Counted from the stretch's first letter, positions 35,421-44,877 are shown. The stretch is 64,000 bases of DNA from Rhodopseudomonas palustris (GCF_003591005.1 NZ_QYYD01000003.1:62001-126000); one strand, 5' to 3'. A program made the numbers and translations. Notes: a model not told the origin generated them from the sequence alone.

Positions 35421-36485
35421 ATGACGCAGATCGCGGACATACCCGATCGGCTGGAGCCGATCGAAGATCTCGGCGGCGCGGCGCAGCCGCTGCTGCACGT
35501 CAAGGGCCTCACCAAGCACTTCCCGGTGCGCGGCGGATTGTTCGGCGCCGCCAAGACGGTCCGGGCGGTTGACGACGTCTCGTTCGCGATCGCCAAGGGC
35601 GAGACCGTCGGCATCGTCGGCGAATCCGGCTGCGGAAAGTCGACCACGGCGCGGCTATTGATGCATCTGATGCCGCGCAATGGCGGCGACATCATTTATG
35701 ACGGCCGCGCAGTCGGCCGCGAACTCAGCCTGCGCGAATTGCGCCGCGGCATGCAGATGGTGTTTCAGGACAGCTACGCCTCACTGAACCCGCGCCTCAC
35801 CATCGAAGAGTCGATCGCGTTCGGCCCCAAGGTGCACGGCATGGCGGACGCCACGGCGCGGGCGTTGGCGCGCGAACTGCTCGGCAAGGTCGGGTTGCGG
35901 CCCGAGACGTTTGCTAATCGCTATCCGCACGAAGTCTCCGGCGGCCAGCGCCAGCGCGTCAACATCGCCCGCGCGCTGGCGCTGTCGCCGCGGCTGGTGA
36001 TTTTGGACGAAGCGGTGTCGGCGCTCGACAAATCGGTCGAGGCGCAGGTGCTGAATCTGCTGGTCGATCTCAAGCGCGAATTCGGCCTGACTTATTTGTT
36101 CATCAGCCACGACCTCAATGTGGTGCGCTACATCTCCGACCGCGTGCTGGTGATGTACCTGGGCGAAGTCGTCGAACTTGGCCCGGTCGATCAGGTGTGG
36201 GATCAGCCGGCGCATCCCTATACGCGGGCGCTGCTGGCGGCGATGCCGTCGTCCGATCCAGACCGTCGCACCGAAGTGCCGCCGATCACCGGCGATCCGC
36301 CGAACCCGATCGATCCGCCGGCCGGCTGCCGGTTCCACACCCGCTGCCCGTTCGCGGAGCCGCTGTGCGGCGCGACCTCGCCGAAGCTGACCGCGCTGGA
36401 CGCGAGTGGCCATCAGGCGGCATGCTTCATGGCCATTCCGGGCTCCGGCCACAGCCGCGCCCCAAGAGGAGAAACCGCCCGATGA
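35421..36485 (+). CDS. ABC transporter ATP-binding protein, OppF/DppF type
   Basis: 354 aa. Walker A GESGCGKST, Q-loop VFQDSYASLNPR, signature SGGQRQRVNIARAL, Walker B LVILDEAVSALD, H-loop FISHDL. The C-terminal oligopeptide-transporter extension contains the 4Fe-4S-like cysteine motif CRFHTRCPFAEPLC. Starts one base after the DppC-type stop. The last four bases overlap the start of the next small gene (ATGA). Confidence 0.94.
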   Translation: MTQIADIPDRLEPIEDLGGAAQPLLHVKGLTKHFPVRGGLFGAAKTVRAVDDVSFAIAKGETVGIVGESGCGKSTTARLLMHLMPRNGGDIIYDGRAVGRELSLRELRRGMQMVFQDSYASLNPRLTIEESIAFGPKVHGMADATARALARELLGKVGLRPETFANRYPHEVSGGQRQRVNIARALALSPRLVILDEAVSALDKSVEAQVLNLLVDLKREFGLTYLFISHDLNVVRYISDRVLVMYLGEVVELGPVDQVWDQPAHPYTRALLAAMPSSDPDRRTEVPPITGDPPNPIDPPAGCRFHTRCPFAEPLCGATSPKLTALDASGHQAACFMAIPGSGHSRAPRGETAR

Positions 36486-36676
36486 TCAAACCCGCTCCCG
36501 CCGTGATCAAGCCGATGGCGGAGATCGCCGGCCTTCCGGTCGACGACGACGTCGCAGCGCGGATCGCTAATTCGATCGGCCCGGCATTCGAAGGTTTTGC
36601 ACCGATCGCCGGCACGCTGCCGTTCGATCTCGAACCGGCGAGCTACGTCGCCGTGCAGAACGAGTCCGCCCGATGA
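36482..36676 (+). CDS. small AtzG-like (DUF4089) partner of the amidase
   Basis: 64 aa. A helical protein with the pattern AGLPVDDDVAARI, a central helix, then a LPFDLEPASY tail, resembling AtzG/DUF4089 proteins. AtzG is a GatC-like small subunit that stabilises the amidase AtzE. The gene overlaps both neighbours by four bases (ATGA at each end), so it is coupled to the amidase that follows, as expected for a stoichiometric partner. Assignment rests on pattern and context. Confidence 0.68.
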   Translation: MIKPAPAVIKPMAEIAGLPVDDDVAARIANSIGPAFEGFAPIAGTLPFDLEPASYVAVQNESAR

Positions 36677-38088
36677 GTTCGTCCGATCCGGCGCTGCTGA
36701 CGCTGACCGAAGTCGCGGCTGCGCTCGCGGCAAAGAAACTGTCGTCGCGCGAAGTCACCCAGGCTTGCCTCGATCGCATCGCCGTGGCGCAGCCGAAGCT
36801 CAATGCGTTCATGTCGATCGAAGCGGAAAGCGCGCTCGCCGCTGCCGACGCGGCGGATTCGGCTCTGGCCCGTGGGGACAGCAAGGGCGTGCTACATGGC
36901 GTGCCGCTGGCCCACAAGGACATGTACTACGACAAGGGGCACGTCGTGACCTGCGGCTCGAAGATCCGCAAGGACTACGTCGCGACCACGACCTCGACGG
37001 CGCTGCAGCGGCTGAAGGATGCCGGCACGGTTCGACTCGGCTCGCTGCAGATGTCGGAATTCGCCTATGGGCCGACCGGCCACAACGCCCATTACGGCGC
37101 GGTCGGCAATCCGTGGGCGCCCGCGCATATCACCGGCGGCTCGTCGTCGGGCTCCGGCGCCGCAGTCGCCGCGCGGCTGACCTTTGCGGCGCTCGGCTCC
37201 GACACCGGCGGCTCGATCCGGATGCCGGCGCATTTCTGCGGCGTCACCGGGCTGAAGACCACGGTCGGACTGATCAGCCGCGCCGGCGCGATGCCGCTGT
37301 CGCAATCGCTCGACACCGTCGGACCGCTGGCGCAGACCGCCGAGGACTGCGCGCTGCTGACCGGCCTGATGGCCGGCGTCGATCCGGCAGATCCGACCAC
37401 CTCGACCCGCGCGGTGCCGGACTATCTGGCGGCGACGCGCGGATCGCTGCAGGGCATGACGATCGGCATTCCGAGCGCATTCTATGTCGACGATCTCGAC
37501 GCCGACGTCGCGCGCGTACTCGACGAGACCAAGGCGACGCTGGTTCGTGAGGGCGCGAAGGTCGTCGAGGTGACGCTGCCGGAGCAGCGCCAGCTCACCG
37601 CGGCGAGCCAACTGGTGCTGGCGGTCGAAGCCGCGGGCTTTCACGCGCAGTGGATGCGCGAGCGGCCGCAGGATTACGGCCCGCAGGTGCTGATGCGGCT
37701 GCAGAACGCGCTCGGCGTGCCGGCGCTGAGCTATCTCGAAGCGATGCGCTGGCGCGGCGTCGCGCTGGCCGAGTTCGTCGCGGCGATCGCCGGTGTCGAC
37801 GCTGTGCTGGCACCGGTGTCGCCGGTGCCGGCGCCGACGATTGCCGAGAGCGATGTCGGCAACAGCCTGAATGCCGAGGCGGTGATCCAGCGGCTGACGC
37901 GCTTCACCCGGCCGATCAACTATCTGGGCCTGCCGTCGCTGGCGATGCCGTGCGGCTTTGCGGCGAGCGGACTGCCGATCGGGCTGCAACTGTTCGGCCG
38001 CGCCTTCGACGAAGCGACGCTGCTGCGCATCGGCGCGGCGTGGCAGCGCGCCACCGACTTCCACACAAAAGTGCCGGAGCTGGCATGA
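36673..38088 (+). CDS. amidase (amidase-signature family, AtzE/GatA-like)
   Basis: 471 aa, cytoplasmic. The Ser-cisSer-Lys triad is visible: Lys82 in LAHKDMYY, the cis-Ser in GGSSSGSG (about residue 158) and the nucleophile Ser181 in SDTGGSIR. It hydrolyses an amide bond; the substrate is presumably whatever the surrounding ABC system imports. It sits inside the transporter operon between the two ATPase genes, coupled at both ends by 4-base overlaps. Not gatA itself: no gatB is nearby and the small partner looks like AtzG. Confidence 0.88.
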   Translation: MSSSDPALLTLTEVAAALAAKKLSSREVTQACLDRIAVAQPKLNAFMSIEAESALAAADAADSALARGDSKGVLHGVPLAHKDMYYDKGHVVTCGSKIRKDYVATTTSTALQRLKDAGTVRLGSLQMSEFAYGPTGHNAHYGAVGNPWAPAHITGGSSSGSGAAVAARLTFAALGSDTGGSIRMPAHFCGVTGLKTTVGLISRAGAMPLSQSLDTVGPLAQTAEDCALLTGLMAGVDPADPTTSTRAVPDYLAATRGSLQGMTIGIPSAFYVDDLDADVARVLDETKATLVREGAKVVEVTLPEQRQLTAASQLVLAVEAAGFHAQWMRERPQDYGPQVLMRLQNALGVPALSYLEAMRWRGVALAEFVAAIAGVDAVLAPVSPVPAPTIAESDVGNSLNAEAVIQRLTRFTRPINYLGLPSLAMPCGFAASGLPIGLQLFGRAFDEATLLRIGAAWQRATDFHTKVPELA

Positions 38089-39062
38089 GCAATCTGGTCG
38101 AGGTCCGCGATCTCAACATCCGCTTCGGCGGCGAGCGCACGGTGCACGCCGTCAACAATCTCAGCCTCACGCTCGGCGAGGGCGAAGTGCTGGGGCTGCT
38201 CGGCGAGTCCGGCTCGGGCAAGAGCGTGACGCTGCGCGCGCTGATGCGCCTGCTGCCGAAGAAGCGCACCACGATCACCGGCAAGGTCGAGGTGATGGGC
38301 CGCGACGTGGTGACGATGGACGACGACGCGCTGTCGAACTTCCGCGGCCAGGCGGTGTCGATGATCTTCCAGGAGCCGGCGCTGGCGCTCGATCCGGTCT
38401 ACACCATCGGCCAGCAGATCGCCGAGACGGTGATGCGCCACGAAGGCAAGAGCCAGAAAGACGCGATGGCGCGGGCGTTGGAGATGCTGGAGGTCGTCCG
38501 CATTCCCTCGGCGAAGCGGCGGCTCGACGCCTATCCGCACGAGATGAGCGGCGGCATGCGGCAGCGCGCGATGATCGCGCTGGCGCTCGCCTGCCGGCCG
38601 AAGATTCTGCTGGCCGACGAGCCGACCACGGCGCTCGATGCCACCGTGCAGATCCAGATCCTCCTCTTGCTACGCGAACTGCAGCGCGAGTTCGGCATGT
38701 CGGTGATCTTCGTGACGCACGATATCGGCGTGGCGATCGAGATCTGCGACCGCGTCGCCGTGATGTATGCAGGGCAGATCATCGAGCAGGGCACGCTGAG
38801 TGAGATCGTGCGGACGCCGCTGCATCCCTACGCGCAGGGCCTGCTCGCCTCCACGGTGCACGGCGCCAAGCGCGGAGCGCGGCTGGAGACAATCCCCGGC
38901 GCGCCGCCGTCGCTCGACAAAGCGCCGACCGCCTGCTCCTTCGCGCCGCGCTGCGCCCATGTCCAGCCGCGCTGTCTCGAGGGCCTGCCGCCCGACGTCC
39001 AGGTCGGCCCCGGCCGCACCGCGCGCTGCGTCCTTGTCGAGCCGGCGGCGGCGATGGCGTAG
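38085..39062 (+). CDS. ABC transporter ATP-binding protein, OppD/DppD type
   Basis: 325 aa from ATG 38085. Walker A GESGSGKSVT, Q-loop IFQEPALALDP, signature MSGGMRQRAMIALAL, Walker B ILLADEPTTALD, H-loop FVTHDIG, and the C-terminal CSFAPRCAHVQPRC cysteine motif. Second nucleotide-binding subunit of the importer, coupled to the amidase stop by a 4-base overlap. The open frame upstream lies over the amidase and is a shadow. Confidence 0.93.
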   Translation: MSNLVEVRDLNIRFGGERTVHAVNNLSLTLGEGEVLGLLGESGSGKSVTLRALMRLLPKKRTTITGKVEVMGRDVVTMDDDALSNFRGQAVSMIFQEPALALDPVYTIGQQIAETVMRHEGKSQKDAMARALEMLEVVRIPSAKRRLDAYPHEMSGGMRQRAMIALALACRPKILLADEPTTALDATVQIQILLLLRELQREFGMSVIFVTHDIGVAIEICDRVAVMYAGQIIEQGTLSEIVRTPLHPYAQGLLASTVHGAKRGARLETIPGAPPSLDKAPTACSFAPRCAHVQPRCLEGLPPDVQVGPGRTARCVLVEPAAAMA

Positions 39063-39120
39063 TATCGACGGTCTAACACGGCCGAAGTCATTCCAGATCG
39101 CCGAGCGTGCCTTTGGAATC

Positions 39121-39210
39121 CGTCATGGCCGGGCTTGTCCCGGCCATCCACGCCTTTTGTGCATTTCCGTCAGCAAGGCGTGGATGCCCGGCACAAGGCC
39201 CGGCATGACG
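39121..39210. repeat. palindromic intergenic repeat (CGTCATGGCCGGGC type)
   Basis: CGTCATGGCCGGGCTTGTCC ... GGCCCGGCATGACG, with inner CATCCACGCCTT / AAGGCGTGGATG arms. Lies between the convergent ends of the OppD-type gene and panE-like gene, where it could terminate both transcripts. Confidence 0.88.
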
Positions 39211-39232
39211 GGGTAAGGCCGTATAGGGAGCC

Positions 39233-40135
39233 TCAGCGACCGATGCCGCGGCCGGCTTCTATCAGTTTCACCGCGACCTGCAGCGCCTGGTTGGTCGGCG
39301 TCGGGATGCCGAGCTCCGCGCCGCGGCGGGCGACAAAGCCGTTGAGGAAGTCGATCTCGCCGGGCTTGCCGCGGGCGAGGTCCTGGGCGGTCGATGACTT
39401 CTGGCTCGGCATCATGCCGGGCAGCGCCAGCACCTTCTCGTGCAGATCGTCCGGAATACTAACGCCGGCGGCCCGTGCCACCGCGATGCATTCGGCCACC
39501 ACATTGGCGACGACATCGCGGGTGCCGTCGATCTGCATCAGCGGGCCGTAGGGCATGTCGGCGATCGCCGACAGCGCGTTGTAGGCGCTGTTCAGGATCA
39601 GCTTCGACCACAGCGCCTGGTCGATGTCGGGCACGACGGTCGTCGGGATGTTGGCGGCGGTGAACGCAGCGGCGATCGCGTCGCTCTGCGGCGAGGTGCC
39701 GATCAAGAGATCGCCGCGGCCGTGATGCAGCACGTGACCTGGGCCGGCCATCTCGGTGCCGACATAGACCACGGCGCCGATCGCCGGGCGACCGATCGGA
39801 CCGGACAGCCGCTGCGGATTGTCGACGCCGTTCTGCAGGCTGAGCACTGCGGTATCTGCTTTCAGCCGTGGCGCCAGCGCCGTGCCGGCACCCTCGGTGT
39901 CGGCGGATTTGACGCAAACCAGCACCAGATCCGGCGGCTCGATCGCGCCCACGTCCGTCGCCGCCTTAAGCCGAATGAAACGTTTGCCGGCCTTGGTTTC
40001 CAGCAGCAGGCCGTTGGCCTCGACGGCCGCCACATGGTTCGGTCGGCCGATCAGCGTCACGTCGTGGCCGGCTTCCGCCAGCAGCCCGCCGAAATAGCAC
40101 CCGACGGCGCCGGCACCCATCACCACGATTTTCAT
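39233..40135 (-). CDS. 2-dehydropantoate 2-reductase (ketopantoate reductase) family
   Basis: 300 aa. N-terminal Rossmann fold with GAGAVGCYFGG and the central LSLQNGVDN motif. The C-terminal helical domain has the catalytic Lys in LWSKLILNSAYNALSA and a late AQDLARGKPGEIDFLNG element. The family reduces ketopantoate with NADPH in pantothenate synthesis, but many paralogues act on other 2-oxo acids, so I leave out the symbol. Divergent from the guaC-like gene. Confidence 0.85.
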   Translation of the reverse strand: MKIVVMGAGAVGCYFGGLLAEAGHDVTLIGRPNHVAAVEANGLLLETKAGKRFIRLKAATDVGAIEPPDLVLVCVKSADTEGAGTALAPRLKADTAVLSLQNGVDNPQRLSGPIGRPAIGAVVYVGTEMAGPGHVLHHGRGDLLIGTSPQSDAIAAAFTAANIPTTVVPDIDQALWSKLILNSAYNALSAIADMPYGPLMQIDGTRDVVANVVAECIAVARAAGVSIPDDLHEKVLALPGMMPSQKSSTAQDLARGKPGEIDFLNGFVARRGAELGIPTPTNQALQVAVKLIEAGRGIGR

Positions 40136-40286
40136 ACGCTGCTCCTCTTACTTTGGCCGGACCGGTTCTGCAGCGCTTTGCGGACGCCGGCAAGGAGGCA
40201 CAGGCGACCATTTGCGCATTGCAGGGGCGAACCATTGCGCAACCAATGCTTCTTATCCTTCGGCGTCACCGACAGAGGATCACCGC

Positions 40287-41330
40287 GTGCATATCGACCT
40301 GAACCCGAAACTGGATTTTCGCGACGTTCTCATCCGACCGAAGCGTTCGGTGCTGTCGTCGCGGTTCGAGGCCAATATCAGCCGCAGCTTCGGCTTCCGC
40401 CATGCCCGCCGCGAATGGACCGGCTTCCCGTTGATCGCCTCCAACATGGATACGATCGGCACGCTCGAGATGGCCGAGGCGTTTCGGCCGTTCGGCGCGC
40501 TCGTCGCCCTGCACAAGTTCTACGATCCGGAGCGGCTGGCGGCCTATCTGGATCGGCATCCGGACCCGAATGTCTTCCTCACCGTCGGCAGCGGCGCCGC
40601 CGACTGGGAGCGGCTCGCCGCGGTGAAGCAGAAGACCAAGGTGCCGATGATCAATATCGATGTCGCCAACGGCTACACCGAGGCGTTCGTCCGCGCGGTG
40701 TCGAAGCTGCGCGACGAGAATCCCGACGCGATCATTATGGCCGGCACCGTGGTGACGGCGGAGATGACCGAGGCGTTGGTGATCGCCGGCGCCGATATCG
40801 TCCGCGTCGGCATCGGCTCCGGCTCGGTGTGTACCACGCGCGATCTCACCGGCGTCGGCTATCCGCAGCTCTCCGCGGTGATCGAATGCGCCGATGCCGC
40901 GCACGGCCTCAAGGGCCACGTCTGCTCCGACGGCGGCTGTACCGTGCCGGGCGATCTCGCCAAGGCGTTCGGCGGCGGCGCCGATTTCGTCATGCTGGGC
41001 GGCATGCTGGCCGGCCACGATGAATGCGGCGGCGAACTGAAATACGCCGAGCAGGAGGGCCTCCAGGTGCCGACCGGCATGGTGTTCTACGGCATGTCGT
41101 CGGCGACCGCGATGAACAAATATCATGGCGGCGTCGCCGATTATCGCGCGGCGGAAGGCAAGACCGTCGAGGTGCCGTATCGCGGCGAGGTGCGGGCGAC
41201 GGTGGAAACCATCGCGGGCGGCCTGCGCTCGGCGATGACCTATATTGGTGCCGAGAAGCTCAAGGAGGTGCCGAAGCGCACCAGCTTCATCCTGGTCAAC
41301 GCCCAGCGCAACACAGTGTTCGATCGGTAA
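40287..41330 (+). CDS. guaC: GMP reductase
   Basis: 347 aa from GTG 40287 (AGAGGA upstream), the same length as classical GuaC. It converts GMP to IMP with NADPH. IMPDH/GMPR barrel: LSSRFEANISRSFGFRHA, PLIASNMDTIGT, catalytic loop GIGSGSVCTTR (Cys182), GGCTVPGDLAKAFGGGADFVMLGGML, and FYGMSSATAM near the active-site flap. The absence of CBS domains and the SxCTTR loop argue for GMP reductase rather than IMP dehydrogenase. Confidence 0.93.
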   Translation: MHIDLNPKLDFRDVLIRPKRSVLSSRFEANISRSFGFRHARREWTGFPLIASNMDTIGTLEMAEAFRPFGALVALHKFYDPERLAAYLDRHPDPNVFLTVGSGAADWERLAAVKQKTKVPMINIDVANGYTEAFVRAVSKLRDENPDAIIMAGTVVTAEMTEALVIAGADIVRVGIGSGSVCTTRDLTGVGYPQLSAVIECADAAHGLKGHVCSDGGCTVPGDLAKAFGGGADFVMLGGMLAGHDECGGELKYAEQEGLQVPTGMVFYGMSSATAMNKYHGGVADYRAAEGKTVEVPYRGEVRATVETIAGGLRSAMTYIGAEKLKEVPKRTSFILVNAQRNTVFDR

Positions 41331-41334
41331 ATCC

Positions 41335-41423
41335 CGTCATGGCCGGGCTTGACCCGGCCATCCACGCCTTATCTGCATTTGCCTCAGCAAGGCCCTGGAT
41401 GCCCGGCACAAGCGGGCATGACG
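41335..41423. repeat. palindromic intergenic repeat (CGTCATGGCCGGGC type)
   Basis: CGTCATGGCCGGGCTTGACC ... GGCACAAGCGGGCATGACG with inner CATCCACGCCTT and AAGGCCCTGGATG arms. It starts five bases after the guaC stop and may serve as its terminator. Closely matches the copy at 39121-39210. Confidence 0.87.
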
Positions 41424-41489
41424 CGGGGAGAGGTTAATAGCTACACCGGAGCGTGGCGGTCCACTCGATCAGCTAACCATCCGACCTGA

Positions 41490-42221
41490 CTACTTCGCCC
41501 GAAACCGCTCCACAGCCTGCTGCAGCGTCACGGCGATAGCTGCGGTTTTGTCGCCGATGCGATACTCCGGGCCGGCGACGACGACCGATAATCTCCGCTC
41601 GCCGATCGGCAGCGGCACGGCGACGCCGGCGAGGTCGCGGCTGTAGTCGGCGAAGCTCTGACAGTAGCCGCGCTCCAGCGATTTGCGCAGTTCAGCCTCG
41701 ACCGCGTCGATGCTGATCGGGGTCGTGTGGTTGTACTGCTTGAACTCGATCTTGCGATATAGCGAGTCGCGCTCGTCCTTGGAGTATTGCAGCAGCAGCG
41801 CGCGGCCGCTCGATGTGGCGTGGATCGGCACGCGATGTCCGACCTTGGCGAAGTAACGGATTGCGGCGGCCGATTCGACGACGTCGATGAACACCGCCAT
41901 CACCCCGGACGGCGCGACGATCGCCACCGTCTCGCCGGTCTCGGCCGACAGCGCGGTGATCAGCGCGCGGGTCCAGCCGGGCAGCGGCTCGACCTCGGCG
42001 ACTTCGCGGGCCAGCACCAGCCAGCGCGGCGTCGGATAGTAGCCGGCGCGCGGGCGCGGCTCGTACAGATAGCCCTTCTCGGCCAGCGTCGTCAGCAGAT
42101 TGAAGGTCGAGGAGCGCGGCCAGCCGAAGTGATCGGCGATCTCGGCCAGCGTCGCCGGCTTCTTCACGCGCGCGAAGTATTCGAGGATCTCCAGAACGTT
42201 GACGGCCTGGCGGACGATCAT
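41490..42221 (-). CDS. IclR-family transcriptional regulator
   Basis: 243 aa. N-terminal winged helix with LAEIADHFGWPRSSTFNLL and the C-terminal IclR effector domain, including IPIHATSSGRALL and YCQSFADYSRDLAGVAVPL. Last gene of the run CaiB - MaoC - CitE - IclR, so it probably controls that operon and the divergent TRAP operon, whose shared promoter region carries a strong inverted repeat (44878-44893). Confidence 0.9.
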   Translation of the reverse strand: MIVRQAVNVLEILEYFARVKKPATLAEIADHFGWPRSSTFNLLTTLAEKGYLYEPRPRAGYYPTPRWLVLAREVAEVEPLPGWTRALITALSAETGETVAIVAPSGVMAVFIDVVESAAAIRYFAKVGHRVPIHATSSGRALLLQYSKDERDSLYRKIEFKQYNHTTPISIDAVEAELRKSLERGYCQSFADYSRDLAGVAVPLPIGERRLSVVVAGPEYRIGDKTAAIAVTLQQAVERFRAK

Positions 42222-42260
42222 GGCGAGCCCCGTTGGCGGCGGCCGGTGGCCGGCTGCATC

Positions 42261-43109
42261 CTAGTGACCAAGGATCTTTTGCGCCGCCCTGAGATGCGGC
42301 TTGTCGAGCATCCGGCCATCGAGCCGCAGCGTGCCGGCATTTGGATTGTCGGCAAACGCTGCGATCACTTTCTCGGCCCAAACGCGCTCGGCATCGGTCG
42401 GCGCGAAGGCGGAGTTGACGATGTCGACATGCTTGGGATGGATCAGCGCCTTGCAGGTGAAGCCGTCGCGCCGCGCCGCGCGGGTTTCGGCTTCGAGCCC
42501 GGCGAGGTTCTCGATGTCGGTGTAAACGGTGTCGATCGCCGTGACTTCGGCGGCCGCTGCGCCGATCAGGCACAGATCGCGTGCGAGGCGATAGGGGCTG
42601 TGGAACACGCCGCCGGAGCCGTTCTCGGTGGCGCCGAGCGAGGCGGCGAGATCTTCGGCGCCCCACATCATGCCAGCGAGCCGCGGCGAGCAATCCTTGT
42701 AGCTGCCGAGCCCGAACACCGAGCCGGCAGTCTCGGTCGCGACCACCACGATGCGGGTCGCGCCAGGCTCGGTGCCGGCCGCCGCCTCGAACGCATCGAG
42801 CCACAGCGCGACGTGGCGCACGTCATCGCCGCCGCGCGACTTCGGCAGCACGATGCCGTCCGGCCGCGCCGGCATGATGGCGGCAAGATCGCCGAGCGTG
42901 CGGCCGGTGTCGAGCGCGTTGACGCGGACATAGAGCAGCGGCTTGCCGCGCGGCGCTTCCAGCATCGTCCGAGTCAGGCCACGCGCTTCGTCCTTCTTCT
43001 CCGCCACCACGGAGTCCTCGAGGTCGATGATCAGCGCGTCGGCGTTGCCCTGCGACGCCTTCTCGAATTTGCGCGGGCTGTCGCCCGGCACGAACAGCAT
43101 CGAGCGCAT
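42261..43109 (-). CDS. HpcH/HpaI aldolase / CitE-like (citramalyl-CoA or malyl-CoA) lyase
   Basis: 282 aa. CitE-like TIM barrel: RSMLFVPGDSPRKFEKA, ADALIIDLEDSV, LYVRVNALDT, the Glu of VVATETAGSVFGL, MMWGAEDLAASLGA with the metal-binding Asp, and KALIHPKHVDIVN. Enzymes of this branch cleave citramalyl-CoA, malyl-CoA or methylmalyl-CoA. Start ATG 43109 overlaps the MaoC stop by one base (TGATG). With the MaoC hydratase and CoA-transferase genes it forms a likely C4/C5-dicarboxyl-CoA degradation set. Confidence 0.87.
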   Translation of the reverse strand: MRSMLFVPGDSPRKFEKASQGNADALIIDLEDSVVAEKKDEARGLTRTMLEAPRGKPLLYVRVNALDTGRTLGDLAAIMPARPDGIVLPKSRGGDDVRHVALWLDAFEAAAGTEPGATRIVVVATETAGSVFGLGSYKDCSPRLAGMMWGAEDLAASLGATENGSGGVFHSPYRLARDLCLIGAAAAEVTAIDTVYTDIENLAGLEAETRAARRDGFTCKALIHPKHVDIVNSAFAPTDAERVWAEKVIAAFADNPNAGTLRLDGRMLDKPHLRAAQKILGH

Positions 43110-43561
43110 CAGGCGGGCCTCTTGTGCATCAGCGCCATCCGGCGGCATTTGCCGACGATCTCGTCGTTCTGGTTAAGCGCGTGGTGCTCGAACTCGACGA
43201 TGCCGGCGTTCGGCCGCGACTTCGATTCGCGCACCGACAGCACCTTGGTGGTGGCGCGCAGCGTGTCGCCGTGAAACACTGGCTTGGGGAAGGTGACGTC
43301 GGTCATGCCGAGATTGGCCACCGTGGTGCCGAGCGTGGTGTCGTACACCGTCATGCCGATCATGATGCCGAGCGTGTACAGGCTGTTGAAGATGCGCTGG
43401 CCGAACTCGGTCTTCTCGGCGAAATGCGCGTCGATGTGCAGCGGTTGCGGGTTCAGCGTCAGCAGGCTGAACATGGTGTTGTCCATCTCGGTCACGGTGC
43501 GGGTCAGCGCGTGGCGAAACTCCTGACCGACCGAAAATTCCTCGAAATACATCCCTGCCAT
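43109..43561 (-). CDS. MaoC-family acyl-CoA hydratase
   Basis: 150 aa single hot-dog domain. The hydratase motif appears as [13 protein letters not shown], followed by the [13 protein letters not shown] helix and [14 protein letters not shown]. Family members add water to an enoyl-CoA. In context a mesaconyl-CoA or itaconyl-CoA hydratase making citramalyl-CoA is the best guess. ATG 43561 has AGGAGA seven bases upstream. Earlier open frame is a shadow of the CaiB gene. Confidence 0.86.
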   Translation of the reverse strand: MAGMYFEEFSVGQEFRHALTRTVTEMDNTMFSLLTLNPQPLHIDAHFAEKTEFGQRIFNSLYTLGIMIGMTVYDTTLGTTVANLGMTDVTFPKPVFHGDTLRATTKVLSVRESKSRPNAGIVEFEHHALNQNDEIVGKCRRMALMHKRPA

Positions 43562-43602
43562 GGTGTCGTCTCCTGGTGTTGTTGGGCTCGACTGGGCCAA
43601 TC

Positions 43603-44799
43603 TCAGTCTGGAAGCTGGACTGCTTTGCTGCGGCCCAGGCGCTCGATTTCTTCCGCCGTGAAGCCGGCCTCGCTCAGGATGTCGCGACCGTTGCCGCCGA
43701 GCGTCGGGGCAGGCCCGCCCGGCTGCGGCTGCGTCGCGCTCCAGGTCGACGGCACCTTCATCTGGCGAACGCGGCCTTCGACCGGATGCTCGATCGTCTC
43801 GAAGAAGCCGATGGCCTGCAGATGCGGATCCTCGAGGATCGACTCCATGCTGTGCATCGGCATCACCGGGATATCGGCGCGCTCGAGCAGTTCGCGCCAT
43901 TCCGCGGTGCTGCGGGTCAGGAAGATCGCGCCGATTTCCTCGTAGATCTCGTCGATATGCTTGGTGCGCGCGGCGTGGTTGGCAAAGCGCGGCTGCGCCA
44001 GAAAGTCGGTGCGGTCGATCGCTTCGAAGAAACTGCGCCATTGTTTGTCGTTGTAGATCAGCACGCAGAGGAAGCCGTCGCTGGTCTGGTACGGCTTGCG
44101 GTAGCGTGACAGCAGCCGGGCATAGCCGCCGTGGTCGAGCGGCGGGTCGTAAGTCAGGCCGCCGAGGTGATCGACCAGCACGAACGACGCCATCGATTCG
44201 AACATCGGCACGTCGATGCGCTGGCCTTCGCCGCTGCGCTGCTGATGCAGCAGCGCGCCCAGCATGGCGTTGACCGCCATCAGCCCGACGATTCGGTCGG
44301 CGATGGTGATCGGCACGTAGCGCGGCGTGCCGTCGCCGGCGGCGGCGAGCAGCGTCGGCACGCCGGCGGCGCCCTGGATCAGATCGTCATAGGCCGGCTT
44401 GGCGGCATAGGGGCCATCCTGGCCGTAGCCGAAGGCGCCGAGATAGACGATGCCGGGATTGACCGCGGCGACCTGCTCGTAGCTCAGCCCGAGCCGGGCC
44501 ATTGCCTGCGGCCGCACATTGTAGATCAGCGCATTGGCGCGCTCGGCGAGCCGCAGCAGCGCCTTGCGACCGTCGTCCTGCTTGAGATCGATGACGATGC
44601 TGCGCTTGCCGCGGTTGGTGTTGAGAAACATCCCGCCCATGCCCGGGGTCCGGCCCGGGCCGATGTGGCGGACGATGTCGCCGTCCGGACTTTCCACCTT
44701 GATGACGTCGGCGCCCATGTCGGCCAGCGTCTGGGTCGCATAGGGGCCCATCAGCACCGAGGTCAGATCGAGAATCGTGATGCCAGACAGAGGTCCCAA
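43603..44799 (-). CDS. CaiB/BaiF family (class III) CoA-transferase, TTG start
   Basis: 398 aa. Typical class III features: [62 protein letters not shown], and the predicted catalytic Asp in [12 protein letters not shown]. It transfers CoA between carboxylic acids, plausibly succinyl-CoA to a C5 diacid here. The start is TTG 44799, with GAAGGAA six bases upstream; the nearest ATG just before it runs into a stop. First gene of the CaiB - MaoC - CitE - IclR run. Confidence 0.87.
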   Translation of the reverse strand: MGPLSGITILDLTSVLMGPYATQTLADMGADVIKVESPDGDIVRHIGPGRTPGMGGMFLNTNRGKRSIVIDLKQDDGRKALLRLAERANALIYNVRPQAMARLGLSYEQVAAVNPGIVYLGAFGYGQDGPYAAKPAYDDLIQGAAGVPTLLAAAGDGTPRYVPITIADRIVGLMAVNAMLGALLHQQRSGEGQRIDVPMFESMASFVLVDHLGGLTYDPPLDHGGYARLLSRYRKPYQTSDGFLCVLIYNDKQWRSFFEAIDRTDFLAQPRFANHAARTKHIDEIYEEIGAIFLTRSTAEWRELLERADIPVMPMHSMESILEDPHLQAIGFFETIEHPVEGRVRQMKVPSTWSATQPQPGGPAPTLGGNGRDILSEAGFTAEEIERLGRSKAVQLPD

Positions 44800-44877
44800 C
44801 GGCCGTTCCTTCAGTTCATCGGTTTGTAGCTAGAATTCAGAAACATCGCCGGTCAATCGGTTTCGCTGCACGCTGAC

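Noticed and set aside
36673-38088. Amidase as glutamyl-tRNA amidotransferase subunit A
   Set aside because: No gatB or gatC neighbour; it is embedded in a transporter operon with an AtzG-like partner.
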